Origin: Streptacidiphilus sp. P02-A3a
Lineage (GTDB): Bacteria > Actinomycetota > Actinomycetes > Streptomycetales > Streptomycetaceae
Direction of reading: 5' to 3'
Assembly (NCBI RefSeq): GCF_014084105.1
Contig: NZ_CP048289.1
Coordinates: forward strand, 7,015,922 to 7,079,921
Length of the DNA: 64,000 nt
Shown: positions 53,060-61,666 of the stretch, one piece after another
Numbering within the stretch: position 1 is the first letter of the stretch
How the letters are laid out: each line of letters opens with the position of its first letter
The notes under the pieces: generated by a model
Databases searched by the model: none
The model's input: only the letters and a program-made list of their open reading frames with translations
What the model was told of the DNA's origin: nothing
Translations under genes and position numbers: made by a program

Positions 53060-53899
53060 TCAGACGGTGAGCAGCGTCGGGCTGGCGGCCTTGTCGGTGG
53101 GCAGGAAGTCGTCGGGGACGGGGTACTGGCCCAGGACGAAGTTGAGGATGGCGGCGTGCATGGCCTCCACCGGCGCGATGCTGGCGGCGGTGGCGATGCC
53201 GCCCGCGCTGGAGACGTTGTAGGTCGCGAAGAGGTAGGTCTGCGCGGCCTGGTTCTCCAGGTCCAGGGCGAGCTGGGCGACCGCGCCGGCGCTGGTGGCA
53301 CCGCCCAGGGCCTTGAGCGTCGCGGGCTGGTTGGACAGCGGGACCCCGGTGATCGCGGGCTTGCCCGCGCCCGTGAGCACCGCGTTCCAGGCCTTGGCGT
53401 GGTCGGCGTGCTGGGCCATCGCGGTGGTCGCGAAGGTCCCCACCGCCGCCGGGACCGTCCCCAGCTTGCCCGCCTTGGCCGCCGCCAGCGCCGCGGCGTA
53501 GGCACCCACCGCCTGATTCTCCAGCGCCGTGGCCAACGCCACGACCTGCAAGTCACCCGTGTACAGGCTGTTCGCCGACGGCGCACCCGAACCCGACATC
53601 GCCGCACCGCTCGGCGTCGCGTCCTGGCTCTTGGGCGAACTGCTGCTGGAGCAGGCAGCCAACGCCAGCGCCGCTGCCACGCCACCCGCGCCGAGCAGGA
53701 ATCCGCGCCGCGAACCCATCCGCAACCGCTCCACCCCCGCCGCCGTGGGCTGCGTGTCGCGCAACTCCTCGGTCAGGTCGGCCGCGGCGGCGTGCATCCG
53801 CGGCAGGTACTCCTGGTGCGCCTCGTCCAGCTCCCGGGTCAACCGCGACAGCTCGCCCTCGGAGATCGGCAGCTCCCAGCCACCGTTGCCTGCACTCAC
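53060..53899 (-). CDS. Ferritin-like domain protein with Tat/lipobox-like segment
   Basis: 279 residues from ATG, overlapping the upstream ferritin-like stop by 4 bp. About 60 hydrophilic residues precede a twin-arginine-like hydrophobic segment with a lipobox (SRRGFLLGAGGVAAALALAAC), a Ser-rich linker, then a four-helix ferritin-like domain. That domain has repeated Glu/His sites (ALENQAVGAYAAAL, AMAQHADHAKAW, LDLENQAAQTYLFATY, PVEAMHAAIL). This is the actinobacterial secreted ferritin-like family. Membrane-attached exposure outside the cell with a di-metal site is plausible; the substrate is unknown. Confidence 0.82.
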   Translation of the reverse strand: MSAGNGGWELPISEGELSRLTRELDEAHQEYLPRMHAAAADLTEELRDTQPTAAGVERLRMGSRRGFLLGAGGVAAALALAACSSSSSPKSQDATPSGAAMSGSGAPSANSLYTGDLQVVALATALENQAVGAYAAALAAAKAGKLGTVPAAVGTFATTAMAQHADHAKAWNAVLTGAGKPAITGVPLSNQPATLKALGGATSAGAVAQLALDLENQAAQTYLFATYNVSSAGGIATAASIAPVEAMHAAILNFVLGQYPVPDDFLPTDKAASPTLLTV

Positions 53900-54681
53900 T
53901 GCACAGCCCCTTCACTGATCGGAGAAGCGTTCTTCGTGGAATAGAAGGCGTCGGGGAACCCGACGCTGCCCGCCGCGGCCGGCAGCTTCGCCAGGTCCGT
54001 CGGGATCGCGATCAACGACGCGTCACCACCGGCCAGCAGCGCCTGCACCGCCAGCAACGTGGCACGGTGCTGCGCCTCCACCGGCGCCACCGACGCGAAC
54101 AGCTTGCGCAACGCGGCGTCGGAGACCTTCGAGGTGTAGCTGGTGTACGTCTGCGCCGCCACGTCCTCCAGGGTGATCGCCAAACTGACCACGTCCCCCG
54201 GGCCCTTGATCGAGGGCAGCATCTGCTTGACCACCGCCGCGTACTTCGGGTCGGGCCCGGTCTGCGCCTTGCCCCCCGCCTGCGTGACCGCGGCGTTGAA
54301 CGCCTGCGCGTGGGCCTGGTGCTGACTGGTGGTCTTGGCGATGAACGCCGCAACCGTCTTGTTGCCGTCCTTGATGAACGGCAGACCCGCAGCGGTGGTG
54401 TACACACTCACCGCCAGGTTCTCGATCGACGCCGCCGTCTGCAACGCCATCACATCGCCACCCGACGCGGCCGCCGCCCGCGAGACCCCCCACAACGCCG
54501 CACCACCCGCGACCGCCGCCACCGCTCCCCCACGCTGCCACCAACGCCGCGCGGGCTCCCGCTCCTGCCCGAACTCCGACAGCGCGTCACGCGTGATCCG
54601 CACCGCGTCGCTGTTCAGGTCCTGCGACTGCTCGGTCAACTCAGCGAGCAACCGGGTATCGAGATTCTCCTCGCCCATCAC
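53896..54681 (-). CDS. Ferritin-like domain protein, membrane anchored
   Basis: 261 residues from GTG at 54681, or 260 from the ATG one codon later; GGAG lies upstream of both. An N-terminal hydrophilic 50 residues, one hydrophobic segment (GGAVAAVAGGAALWG), then a ferritin-like four-helix domain with AASIENLAVSVYTTAA, TTSQHQAHAQAFN, ITLEDVAAQTYTSYT and PVEAQHRATLLAV. It is paralogous to the coupled downstream gene, and the two may form a heteromeric extracytoplasmic complex. Confidence 0.82.
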   Translation of the reverse strand: MMGEENLDTRLLAELTEQSQDLNSDAVRITRDALSEFGQEREPARRWWQRGGAVAAVAGGAALWGVSRAAAASGGDVMALQTAASIENLAVSVYTTAAGLPFIKDGNKTVAAFIAKTTSQHQAHAQAFNAAVTQAGGKAQTGPDPKYAAVVKQMLPSIKGPGDVVSLAITLEDVAAQTYTSYTSKVSDAALRKLFASVAPVEAQHRATLLAVQALLAGGDASLIAIPTDLAKLPAAAGSVGFPDAFYSTKNASPISEGAVQ

Positions 54682-55553
54682 GCCCCATCTCCATCACAAG
54701 GTCATCCAACCGGTGGCGTACCAGCCTCCCGGCGGTACCTCCTGACTTCGCCACCGAGCCCCCAACGGATTGGTCTCGCCCCCGCCCAGACGATCCGGGC
54801 CGCCTCCAGCCGCAGACAGAGGTGAGCGCTGACGGGACAGCCGGGCGAGGGCGCGGTCCGCGGGAAAGCATGGTGTTGTCCCCGCTTCCATGGAGGAAGC
54901 GGGGACAACCCGCCAGGCGACTCGTGACGGGGGCGTGACGGCCGTTTTCGAGTATGTGAACCTGGCGGTACCGGGGCACCGCCCGGGAGGTGGGCGCCCC
55001 GGAGCAGAGGGAGCGAAACTCAGTACGCTGTTCCCGGACCCGTGAGACGAACCCCGAGCCCGGGGGCGGTGGGACACCTGCCGGACATCCCGGCCGCCAT
55101 GGATGATTCGCAGCGAGGCGGTGTGTGGATTGGTCGTGAATCCCTCTACCGGAGATTCACTCGTCGGAGACCCGAATCGGGCGACAGCATCCTGTACGCG
55201 CCGAATACCTCACCCAGGCTGGCCAGACGGCATGTTGGTACTCGTGGAGCATGCCGCCGAGTCGTGCTCGTCGTCGCATGTGGAGGGCTTGGTCGAGGGC
55301 GTCAAGGATGTCCGAGGATTCTTCGTCGGCGTGGGCCGAGCGCAGGACCTGGCGGGCGTGGGGGTCGGCCAGGAGTGCGGAGACGGCGCGTCCCTCCTCG
55401 ATGTGGTCGGGGGTGGTGTCCAGTCGGTGTCGCCCTGGGTGGCCAGGGCGGCGCGGGTGCGGCCGACGGCGCGCCGAGATCGGCCACCGCGGGCCGATGG
55501 CGGCGCCGGTGCGCCCGTGGGGAGGCCCGTCTGTGGCCGGAGTCGGCTGATCG
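54682..55553. other. Long gene-poor region with a possible remnant
   Basis: 872 bp. The first part should hold the promoter of the ferritin-like pair. On the minus strand between about 55470 and 55130 a frame reads DTDWTPPPDHIEEGRAVSAL, HARQVLRSAHADEESSD and LGGMLHEYQHAVWPAW, with protein-like composition but no clear start. I do not recognise it. It may be a decayed small gene. No RNA gene is visible. Confidence 0.3.
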
Positions 55554-56448
55554 GTGCCGCTGTCCCCTCTCCTCGAAGGGGCAGCGGCGTTTCTTCAGAT
55601 GTCGTTGTGGGAGAACCTGGCGCCCGCCGAGTGGGAACAGGCCCTCGAAGAGGACTGCGTCGAACACGCCACCGGTCACTGCGCGATGACCAAGGGGCAG
55701 GTCGACGCGGTCCTGCCCGACATCGAGAAGCTGACGGCCGCCCTGGACCAGGAGGTCAGGGACGACCCGGGCCTGGTCGCCGCGCTGCACCCGGCCAAGC
55801 CGGCACCACGGACGCGCGGCGTGGCCACGGCGTGGTCGCAGGTCACCACCAAGATCGCTGAGAAGAGCGAGGACGCGGCGGTACGGGCCCTGGGCGCGAC
55901 GAAGTACGCCGACGCCATCGGCGGCTTCGCGGAGAAGGTCGCCACCGCCAACACCGTCCACGACGGGCTGACCGCCACGACCGCCGAGGACGTCGCCAAG
56001 ACGGTGGTCGGCGCGCTCCCCGGCCTGGGGGACGCGCTCTCGATCGCCGACGCGGTCAACAGCCGCGACCTCGAATCAGGCATCGTCGCCGTGGTCTCAC
56101 TGACCGGCACCATGGTCGCCACGGTCTGCCCACCGGCCGGAGTGGTGATCGCCGCGGCCGTGCTCGTCTACACCATCGCGAAGAAGATCTGGGGCTGGCT
56201 GTGCAGCAAGTCCCGCGACTGGCGACTCGACCCACCGGGCAACCCCCAGGACCTGTTCGACGAGGGCGCCGACCTGGCCTGGGACGCGCGGACCGGCCTG
56301 GTCAACGGACACCAGGGCGAGAACAAGAACTTCGCCCTGCTGCTGAGCCAGTTCACACCCCGTCGTCGGCACCGCCGGGCTGGTTCTGCTCGCCGCAGGC
56401 GCCGTGCTCGTGCGACTGCGACGCAACCGGCGCGGCGCGCACCAGTAG
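55554..56448 (+). pseudogene. Hypothetical membrane protein with apparent frameshift near the C-terminus
   Basis: Coding character begins at GTG 55554 (or ATG 55599). It runs in one frame to about 56345: LAPAEWEQALEEDCVEHATG, a hydrophobic region VVSLTGTMVATV and VVIAAAVLVYTIAKKIWGW, then NKNFALLLSQF. After that the sensible frame shifts: TPVVGTAGLVLLAAGAVLV plus a basic tail RLRRNRRGAHQ and stop at 56446-56448, which resembles the C-terminal anchor of sorted surface proteins. In the first frame the sequence becomes Arg-rich and unbroken into the next gene. Either a base is missing or extra here, or two genes have been joined. Function unknown. Confidence 0.45.
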
Positions 56449-56562
56449 CCCCCTCCCCCGAAGCGCGGAAGCACACCGCGACCGGACACCCGCCCGCGTC
56501 CCGCGCGCCCCGCTCCACCTCCGCGCGGGGCCGTTGGGCACATCGAGGCGAGGAAGGGCATC

Positions 56563-57459
56563 GTGACAGGAGCAGGATCGGGCGGCAGGCGCGGATCCCG
56601 GGTCGGGGCGGCACGGCGGTGGCTGGGCCGGCTGCTGTGCGTGCTGCTGGTGCCGGCGCTGTGCACGGCGGGCCTGCTGCTGTACCTGAACGAGCGCGAT
56701 GCCCACCGGACCGGCCACACCGTCGGGGACCGTTCGGTGGCCGACCGGGTGGACGTGGAAGTGACCGTGCAGAAAGTCGACCCCCTGGGCCAACGGGCCG
56801 TACTGCGGGTCGCCCTGGTCCCGCGCGGCTCCTACGCGCAGGGCGACAGCGACCTGCTGTCCAAGGATCTCGTCGTGCGGACCCTGTCGCCGACCACCCC
56901 GATCCTGACCCTCCCGGCGGGAGTACCGGTCCCGGCCCAGGACATGGCGGTCGGCCTCTACGGGGGAACCGTCTCGGACTACCCCTTCGACCGCTACAGC
57001 GCCGACGTGGGCTTCGCCGCCGTGGCCGGGGACCGGTCGGTGCCGCTGACACTCACCCTGGTAGACGCGGACCCGTTCTTCACCCTCACCGCGCGCTCGG
57101 GCGACGAGAGCGACGGCGGCGTCTCGCTCCAGGAGCGGATCACCCGGTCGCGCTCCAGCCACTTCCTGGCCTGGTTCATGATGGCGGCGATGTGGGCGCT
57201 GGCGCTGTCGGTCCTGGGCGCCGGGTGGATCGTGGTCAGCCAGCGCCGAGGGCTGGTGTGGCCCGCACTGGGATGGATGGCGGCCACGCTCTTCGCCCTG
57301 GTGGGGATGCGCAACGCCGCCCCCGGCAGCCCACCGACCGGCGCGCTGATGGACTACCTGGCGTTCTTCTGGGCGGAACTGCTCGTGGCACTGACCCTGA
57401 CCGCAGCCGCCGCCCAGGGCTTCTGGCACGAACGCCGCCCACCCCCCACCACCGACTGA
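56563..57459 (+). CDS. DUF4436 family membrane protein
   Basis: 298 residues from GTG. One N-terminal membrane segment (LLCVLLVPALCTAGLLLYL), an extracytoplasmic beta-rich domain (VDVEVTVQKVDPLGQRAVLR, YPFDRYSADVGF), then three membrane segments (FLAWFMMAAMWALALSVLGA, LGWMAATLFALVGM, LAFFWAELLVALTLTAAA). The PFDRY motif and this layout are those of DUF4436 proteins. Function is not known. The gene follows the frameshifted membrane protein by 114 bp. Confidence 0.8.
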   Translation: MTGAGSGGRRGSRVGAARRWLGRLLCVLLVPALCTAGLLLYLNERDAHRTGHTVGDRSVADRVDVEVTVQKVDPLGQRAVLRVALVPRGSYAQGDSDLLSKDLVVRTLSPTTPILTLPAGVPVPAQDMAVGLYGGTVSDYPFDRYSADVGFAAVAGDRSVPLTLTLVDADPFFTLTARSGDESDGGVSLQERITRSRSSHFLAWFMMAAMWALALSVLGAGWIVVSQRRGLVWPALGWMAATLFALVGMRNAAPGSPPTGALMDYLAFFWAELLVALTLTAAAAQGFWHERRPPPTTD

Positions 57460-57620
57460 CCCGAGCCAACCGAGTAACCGGAACCCGGGACCGGTGCGGC
57501 CACCCCACGGTTGTCGTGACCGCGCCTCGACAGCCGCGACGGTGCCGGGCCGTCTGGATGCATCGTCGCTATCAGGGCATGCGACCTGTGAGAATCCCCA
57601 GCTGAAGGGTCCCCCAGGAC

Positions 57621-58034
57621 ATGAGCGACCTCCCGAAGGCATCCCCTTCGCATGCGACCCATTGCCTGGACGGCCGCGCGGGCTCCACAAGCGCTGCCCG
57701 TGGTCTCACCACTGCCTTTCTCCGAGGGCCGCCGACGGACGTGCCCCGGGTCCTGGAGGCGGACGCGCTGCTGCTGGTGAGTGAACTCGTCTCGAACGCT
57801 GTGCGCCATGCTCCGGGCCCCTGCGTCCTTGAGTTGGACGATGACGGGGCCGACCTGGTTATCGCCGTGAGCGACACCAGCGACAGCCTGCCCCACCAGC
57901 GACGACCCGACCTGGCAGCCGGGGATGGCGGCTTCGGCTGGACTCTGCTGACAGCCCTGTCCGATCAGGTGGCGGTCGTCAGGAATCCGGCGGGCGGCAA
58001 GACCGTCACCGCAGTCCTGCGGCATCCCGGGTGA
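57621..58034 (+). CDS. RsbW-like ATP-binding regulator
   Basis: 137 residues from ATG. HATPase_c fold with the N box LLLVSELVSNAVRHAP and the G1-like DTSDSLPHQ, then GGFGWTLLTALSDQ as the G2 region. Small free-standing proteins of this type are anti-sigma or regulatory kinases, abundant in streptomycetes. It is not linked to a sigma factor gene here but is near the stressosome operon, so crosstalk is possible. Confidence 0.8.
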   Translation: MSDLPKASPSHATHCLDGRAGSTSAARGLTTAFLRGPPTDVPRVLEADALLLVSELVSNAVRHAPGPCVLELDDDGADLVIAVSDTSDSLPHQRRPDLAAGDGGFGWTLLTALSDQVAVVRNPAGGKTVTAVLRHPG

Positions 58035-58088
58035 AGTGGGTGCCAGCACGCGGGGGCGGCCCCGTTCACCCTGGGCAAGGTCGCCAGT

Positions 58089-58586
58089 TCAGGAGCTTCC
58101 CTTCTGGACGTCGCGGTCCCGGTGGGTCAGGGCCAGCAGGCTTCCGGCGACGGCGATGATCAGCAGTGCGACGGCGATGCTGGTCCATCCGGCCTTGTCC
58201 CAGTAGACGTCCTTGAGGTCGATCAGGTTCGCGGTCTCGTCGATCACCAGCGCCATGCCGACGCCGTAGGCCAGACCCATCCACACGTGCCAGCGCGGCG
58301 AGCGTTCCACCAGCCCGCACGCTCCTACGATCATCAGCAGCAGGATCCCCCAGACGTAGTGGTGGATGTGCACCCCGCCCGCTGACACGTTCCCCACCCC
58401 TGAGGCATCGACATGGATGAGCCAGGTCAGCAGCCGCAGGCCACCGAACGTCACCGTGAACGCCCACCAGGCCAGCACCAATCCCCGGCGGGTGGGCGAG
58501 ACGTCCCGCAGCCTGCGCGGACGCCTGTCAGTGGCACGCGCGCTGAGAGGAGGAACTTCCGCAGGTCCGTCCAGAGGTTTCGTCAC
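58089..58586 (-). CDS. Small multi-pass membrane protein
   Basis: 165 residues from GTG. Four hydrophobic segments: LVLAWWAFTVTFGGLRLLTW, the segment starting HIHHYVWGILLLMIVG, WMGLAYGVGMALVIDE, and SIAVALLIIAVAGSLLAL. The polar motifs HIHH and DETANLIDLKDVYW lie at membrane borders and could bind metal or be catalytic. I do not recognise a characterised family. Divergent from the stressosome operon and convergent with the RsbW-like gene. Confidence 0.65.
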   Translation of the reverse strand: MTKPLDGPAEVPPLSARATDRRPRRLRDVSPTRRGLVLAWWAFTVTFGGLRLLTWLIHVDASGVGNVSAGGVHIHHYVWGILLLMIVGACGLVERSPRWHVWMGLAYGVGMALVIDETANLIDLKDVYWDKAGWTSIAVALLIIAVAGSLLALTHRDRDVQKGSS

Positions 58587-58894
58587 CTAGGTGGTCATGC
58601 CCCGGAAACCAGCGCTGACCCTTGCACAGTCCCCTCCTTGTCCCTCTTCCGTCCCGTGGTCTCTTTTCCTGAGTTGAGAGGGCAGGTGGAACGACTGGCT
58701 GACGACATCGCCGGGCACATCGGCTCCTGACCTCTCAGATCATCGGTGCTGCCGCTGTCCCAGCATCGCTCCGCCCAGCGCGACCAGGTCGTGGCCGAGC
58801 ACGACTACGCCACCAACGAGCACGCCGAACAGCTGATCGGATGGGACTCAGGTCAGGGCAGGGCTTACTGTTCCAGGGGGCCACTCGGCTCCGC

Positions 58895-59689
58895 ATGAGT
58901 AGGGAAGTGCGTTGTGGCTGGTCGCTGGGCGGCCGAGTGAGCCGGGCCGAGGTCCAGGCGGAGCTGCGGGAGCTGTACACCGCTTTGGTGGCGGGCCTGC
59001 GGACGGGCAGCGTGGACGCGGACGATGAGGCGTTCGGAGAGCTCCGGGCGCTCCTGGCGGAGCTCTCGCGGACCCGCGCCCGGCTCGGTTTCACCCCGAC
59101 CGAGACCGCCGTCAGTGTCTTCGCACTCAAGCGGGTCCTGGAGCCGGTGCTGGCCGAGGGAGACCATCAGGACACCGAGGCGTATCTGCGGCTGTCGCGG
59201 CTGCTGGACGATCTGGGCCTGTTCACGGTGGAGAGCTACACCCGCACCCGCGAGGAGTTGATCTCGGCGCAGGCGGAGCAGCTGCTGGACCTGTCGACGC
59301 CAGTGGTCAAGCTGTGGGACGGGGTGATCGGGGTCCCGCTGGTCGGGACCTTGGACTCGGCGCGCACGATGGTGGTGATGGAGAAGCTGTTGCAGGCGTT
59401 GATCGACTCAGGTTCGGAGCAGGCCATCATCGACATCACCGGGGTCCCGGCGGTGGACACCGAGGTGGCCCAGCACCTGCTGAAGACCGTGGTGGCGGCG
59501 CGGCTAATGGGCGCGGAGTGCACGATCTCCGGCATCAGGCCGCAGATCGCGCAGACCATCGTGGCGCTGGGCATCGACTTCGGTGACATCGTCACCAAGG
59601 CCACGCTGGCGGATGCCCTGCGGCATGCACTGCGCCGCTCGGGCGTCTCCTTCGCCCGTACCGCCGTCGGGTCGGCGGGTGTGCGGTGA
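58895..59689 (+). CDS. rsbR: RsbR-type stressosome STAS protein
   Basis: About 264 residues from ATG 58895; GTG 58937 is an alternative and an earlier ATG at 58841 is less likely. An N-terminal helical sensor part (SRAEVQAELRELYTALVAGL, FTPTETAVSVFALKRVL) is followed by a linker and a C-terminal STAS domain (GVPLVGTLDSARTMVVMEKL, AIIDITGVPAVDTEVAQHLL). RsbR-type proteins form the stressosome with RsbS and are phosphorylated by RsbT. The stop overlaps the next GTG (GTGA). Confidence 0.85.
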   Translation: MSREVRCGWSLGGRVSRAEVQAELRELYTALVAGLRTGSVDADDEAFGELRALLAELSRTRARLGFTPTETAVSVFALKRVLEPVLAEGDHQDTEAYLRLSRLLDDLGLFTVESYTRTREELISAQAEQLLDLSTPVVKLWDGVIGVPLVGTLDSARTMVVMEKLLQALIDSGSEQAIIDITGVPAVDTEVAQHLLKTVVAARLMGAECTISGIRPQIAQTIVALGIDFGDIVTKATLADALRHALRRSGVSFARTAVGSAGVR

Positions 59690-60123
59690 GCGAGCGGGTT
59701 CCCGTGCTGCGGATCGGGCAGGTGCTGCTGGTCTCGATCCAGACCGACTTGGACGACCAGGCGGTGATGACCTTGCAGGAGGACCTGTCGTCCCAGGTGG
59801 TCGAGTCCGGGGCGCACGGGGTGGTCATCGACATCACGGCGGTGGAGATCGTGGACTCGTTCGTGGGCCGGATGCTGGCCACCATCGCCTCCGTCGCCCG
59901 CCTGCTGGACGCCCGGACCGTCGTGGTGGGCATGCGTCCGGCAGTGGCGATCACCCTGGTCGAGCTGGGCCTGTCGCTGGGCGGTGTCAGTACCGCCCTG
60001 ACTCTGGAGAAGGGCCTCCAGGCTCTGGAGCGGGCCCGCTCCGCACGGGGGGACGCGCTCGGCGGCGCTGTGGGCCCGTTCGATTCCTACGGCACGGTGC
60101 CTGGTCTCGCGGCCGACCTGTGA
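59686..60123 (+). CDS. rsbS: RsbS-type STAS protein
   Basis: 145 residues from GTG. A single STAS domain: VPVLRIGQVLLVSIQTDLDD, VVIDITAVEIVDSFVGRML with the conserved Ser target of RsbT, and VVVGMRPAVAITLVELGL. A C-terminal extension of about 25 residues is Gly/Ala rich. It overlaps both neighbours by 4 bp, so RsbR, RsbS and RsbT are translated as a unit. Confidence 0.88.
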   Translation: MSERVPVLRIGQVLLVSIQTDLDDQAVMTLQEDLSSQVVESGAHGVVIDITAVEIVDSFVGRMLATIASVARLLDARTVVVGMRPAVAITLVELGLSLGGVSTALTLEKGLQALERARSARGDALGGAVGPFDSYGTVPGLAADL

Positions 60124-60536
60124 GCGCGGCGGGCACGGGCGGCCCGAATCTCTTGGCGATCAGCGGGAACGACGGCGTGGTGGCCGCCCGGCAGATGGTG
60201 CGCCGTCTGGCGCAGAGCTGCCGGCTGTCCCTGGTGGAGCAGACCAAACTGATCACCGCGGCCAGCGAGCTGGCCCGCAACGCCCTGGTCCACGGCGGCG
60301 GCGGCACCATGGCCGCCGCCTTGGTAAGCGAGCACGGCCGAATCGGGGTACGACTGGTCTTCACCGATCGGGGGCCGGGGATCCCTGATGTGGAGCTGGC
60401 GCTGACGGACGGCTGGACCTCGGGTTCCGGTATGGGCCTGGGGCTTTCGGGCTCACGGCGGCTGGTGGACGACTTCACCCTGGAGACCGCCGTCGGCACG
60501 GGCACCACGGTCACCGTCACCAAGTGGGCGCGCTGA
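60120..60536 (+). CDS. rsbT: RsbT-type switch kinase
   Basis: 138 residues from GTG. HATPase_c fold: LVEQTKLITAASELARNALV (N box), DRGPGIPDVE (G1) and GSGMGLGLSGSRRLVDDF (G2). This is the RsbT kinase that phosphorylates the STAS proteins and, once released, activates an RsbU phosphatase. Its TGA shares one base with the next ATG. Confidence 0.88.
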   Translation: MSAAGTGGPNLLAISGNDGVVAARQMVRRLAQSCRLSLVEQTKLITAASELARNALVHGGGGTMAAALVSEHGRIGVRLVFTDRGPGIPDVELALTDGWTSGSGMGLGLSGSRRLVDDFTLETAVGTGTTVTVTKWAR

Positions 60537-61666
60537 TGGCCGGGTCGGTGTTGTGGCCGCTGGTGGACTGCGAGGACGTGGCCTGGTTCCGGGACAGTGC
60601 GCAGTCCGCGCGCGGTGCCGCGGCCGCGCTGGGGCGCAGGGTGGGACTGGGTGAGCAGCGCACCGCCGAAATGGCGCTGGCCGTGGCGGAGTTGGCCACG
60701 AACATGGCCAAACACGCCACCGATGCCGCACTGCTGCTGCGGGTGGTGCGCACCGAGCAGGTGGCCGGCGTCGAGCTGTTGGTCCTGGACCAGGGTCCCG
60801 GGATCGCCGACGTCTCGGCGGCCATGCGGGATGGCACGTCGACTTCCGGGACACTGGGCATCGGTCTGGGCGCGGTGGCGCGCCTGGCCGATGTCTTCGA
60901 CATCCACTCCCAGCCAGGTCTGGGCACCGTGCAACTCGCCCGGTTCTGGCCGCGCCCGACCGGGTCGGCTCCTCCCGTCGAAGCCGCTGTCAGCGGTGTC
61001 ACCCGTCCGATCGGTGGCGAGCTGGACTGCGGCGACGCCTGGACCGCGCGCAACGACCCCCAACCCGGCCCCCCGCACGCCCCCGTGACGACGGCACCCA
61101 TCGGGGCCGCCGAGTCGCGGAGCACCGGACGGTCGGTGCTGGTGCACAACCCCCTGCCAGGCCCCGGCACGGGTGTCCTGGTGATGTCGTGCGACGGCCT
61201 GGGCCACGGCCCGCTGGCCGCCCTGGCCGCCCGAGCAGCCGTCCAGGCGCTGCGCACGGGCGTTGGCCGCACCCCGGAGCAGGCGATGCAGGAGGTTCAT
61301 CGCGCGCTGCGCGGCAGCCGCGGGGCAGCGGTGGCCATCGCCCGCATCGAGGCGGACGGACGAGTGCTGTTCTGCGGGGTCGGCAACATCACCGCCGCCG
61401 TGGTCACCCCCACCACACGCAGCAACCTGCTCTCCCACCCCGGCATCGTCGGCCACCGGACGCACACCCCGCGCAGTTACCAGCACCACCTACCCGCCGG
61501 CGCCGCCCTGGTCATGCACTCCGACGGCCTGAGCGACCGATGGACGCCCGCCGACCTGCGGTCCCTGTTCCCGCACCGGCCCGCGGTGATCGCGGCCGGG
61601 CTGCTGCGCCTGGCCGGCACCCGCCGCGACGACGCCAGCACAGTGATCGCCAAGGCGCCGCGATGA
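60536..61666 (+). CDS. HATPase-SpoIIE (RsbX-like) fusion phosphatase
   Basis: 376 residues from ATG. Residues about 20-140 are an HATPase fold (AEMALAVAELATNMAKHATD, DQGPGIADV, TLGIGLGAVARLADVF). After a variable linker, residues 180-376 are a PP2C/SpoIIE phosphatase with metal-binding MSCDGLGHGPLA and HSDGLSDRW. In stressosome operons RsbX resets phosphorylated RsbR/RsbS. The added ATPase domain could be a built-in kinase counterpart. Confidence 0.83.
   Translation: MAGSVLWPLVDCEDVAWFRDSAQSARGAAAALGRRVGLGEQRTAEMALAVAELATNMAKHATDAALLLRVVRTEQVAGVELLVLDQGPGIADVSAAMRDGTSTSGTLGIGLGAVARLADVFDIHSQPGLGTVQLARFWPRPTGSAPPVEAAVSGVTRPIGGELDCGDAWTARNDPQPGPPHAPVTTAPIGAAESRSTGRSVLVHNPLPGPGTGVLVMSCDGLGHGPLAALAARAAVQALRTGVGRTPEQAMQEVHRALRGSRGAAVAIARIEADGRVLFCGVGNITAAVVTPTTRSNLLSHPGIVGHRTHTPRSYQHHLPAGAALVMHSDGLSDRWTPADLRSLFPHRPAVIAAGLLRLAGTRRDDASTVIAKAPR

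Noticed and set aside
58841..58894. A TTA codon (58865-58867) as bldA control of the stressosome operon
   Set aside because: It lies before the more likely start at 58895, so it is probably not translated.
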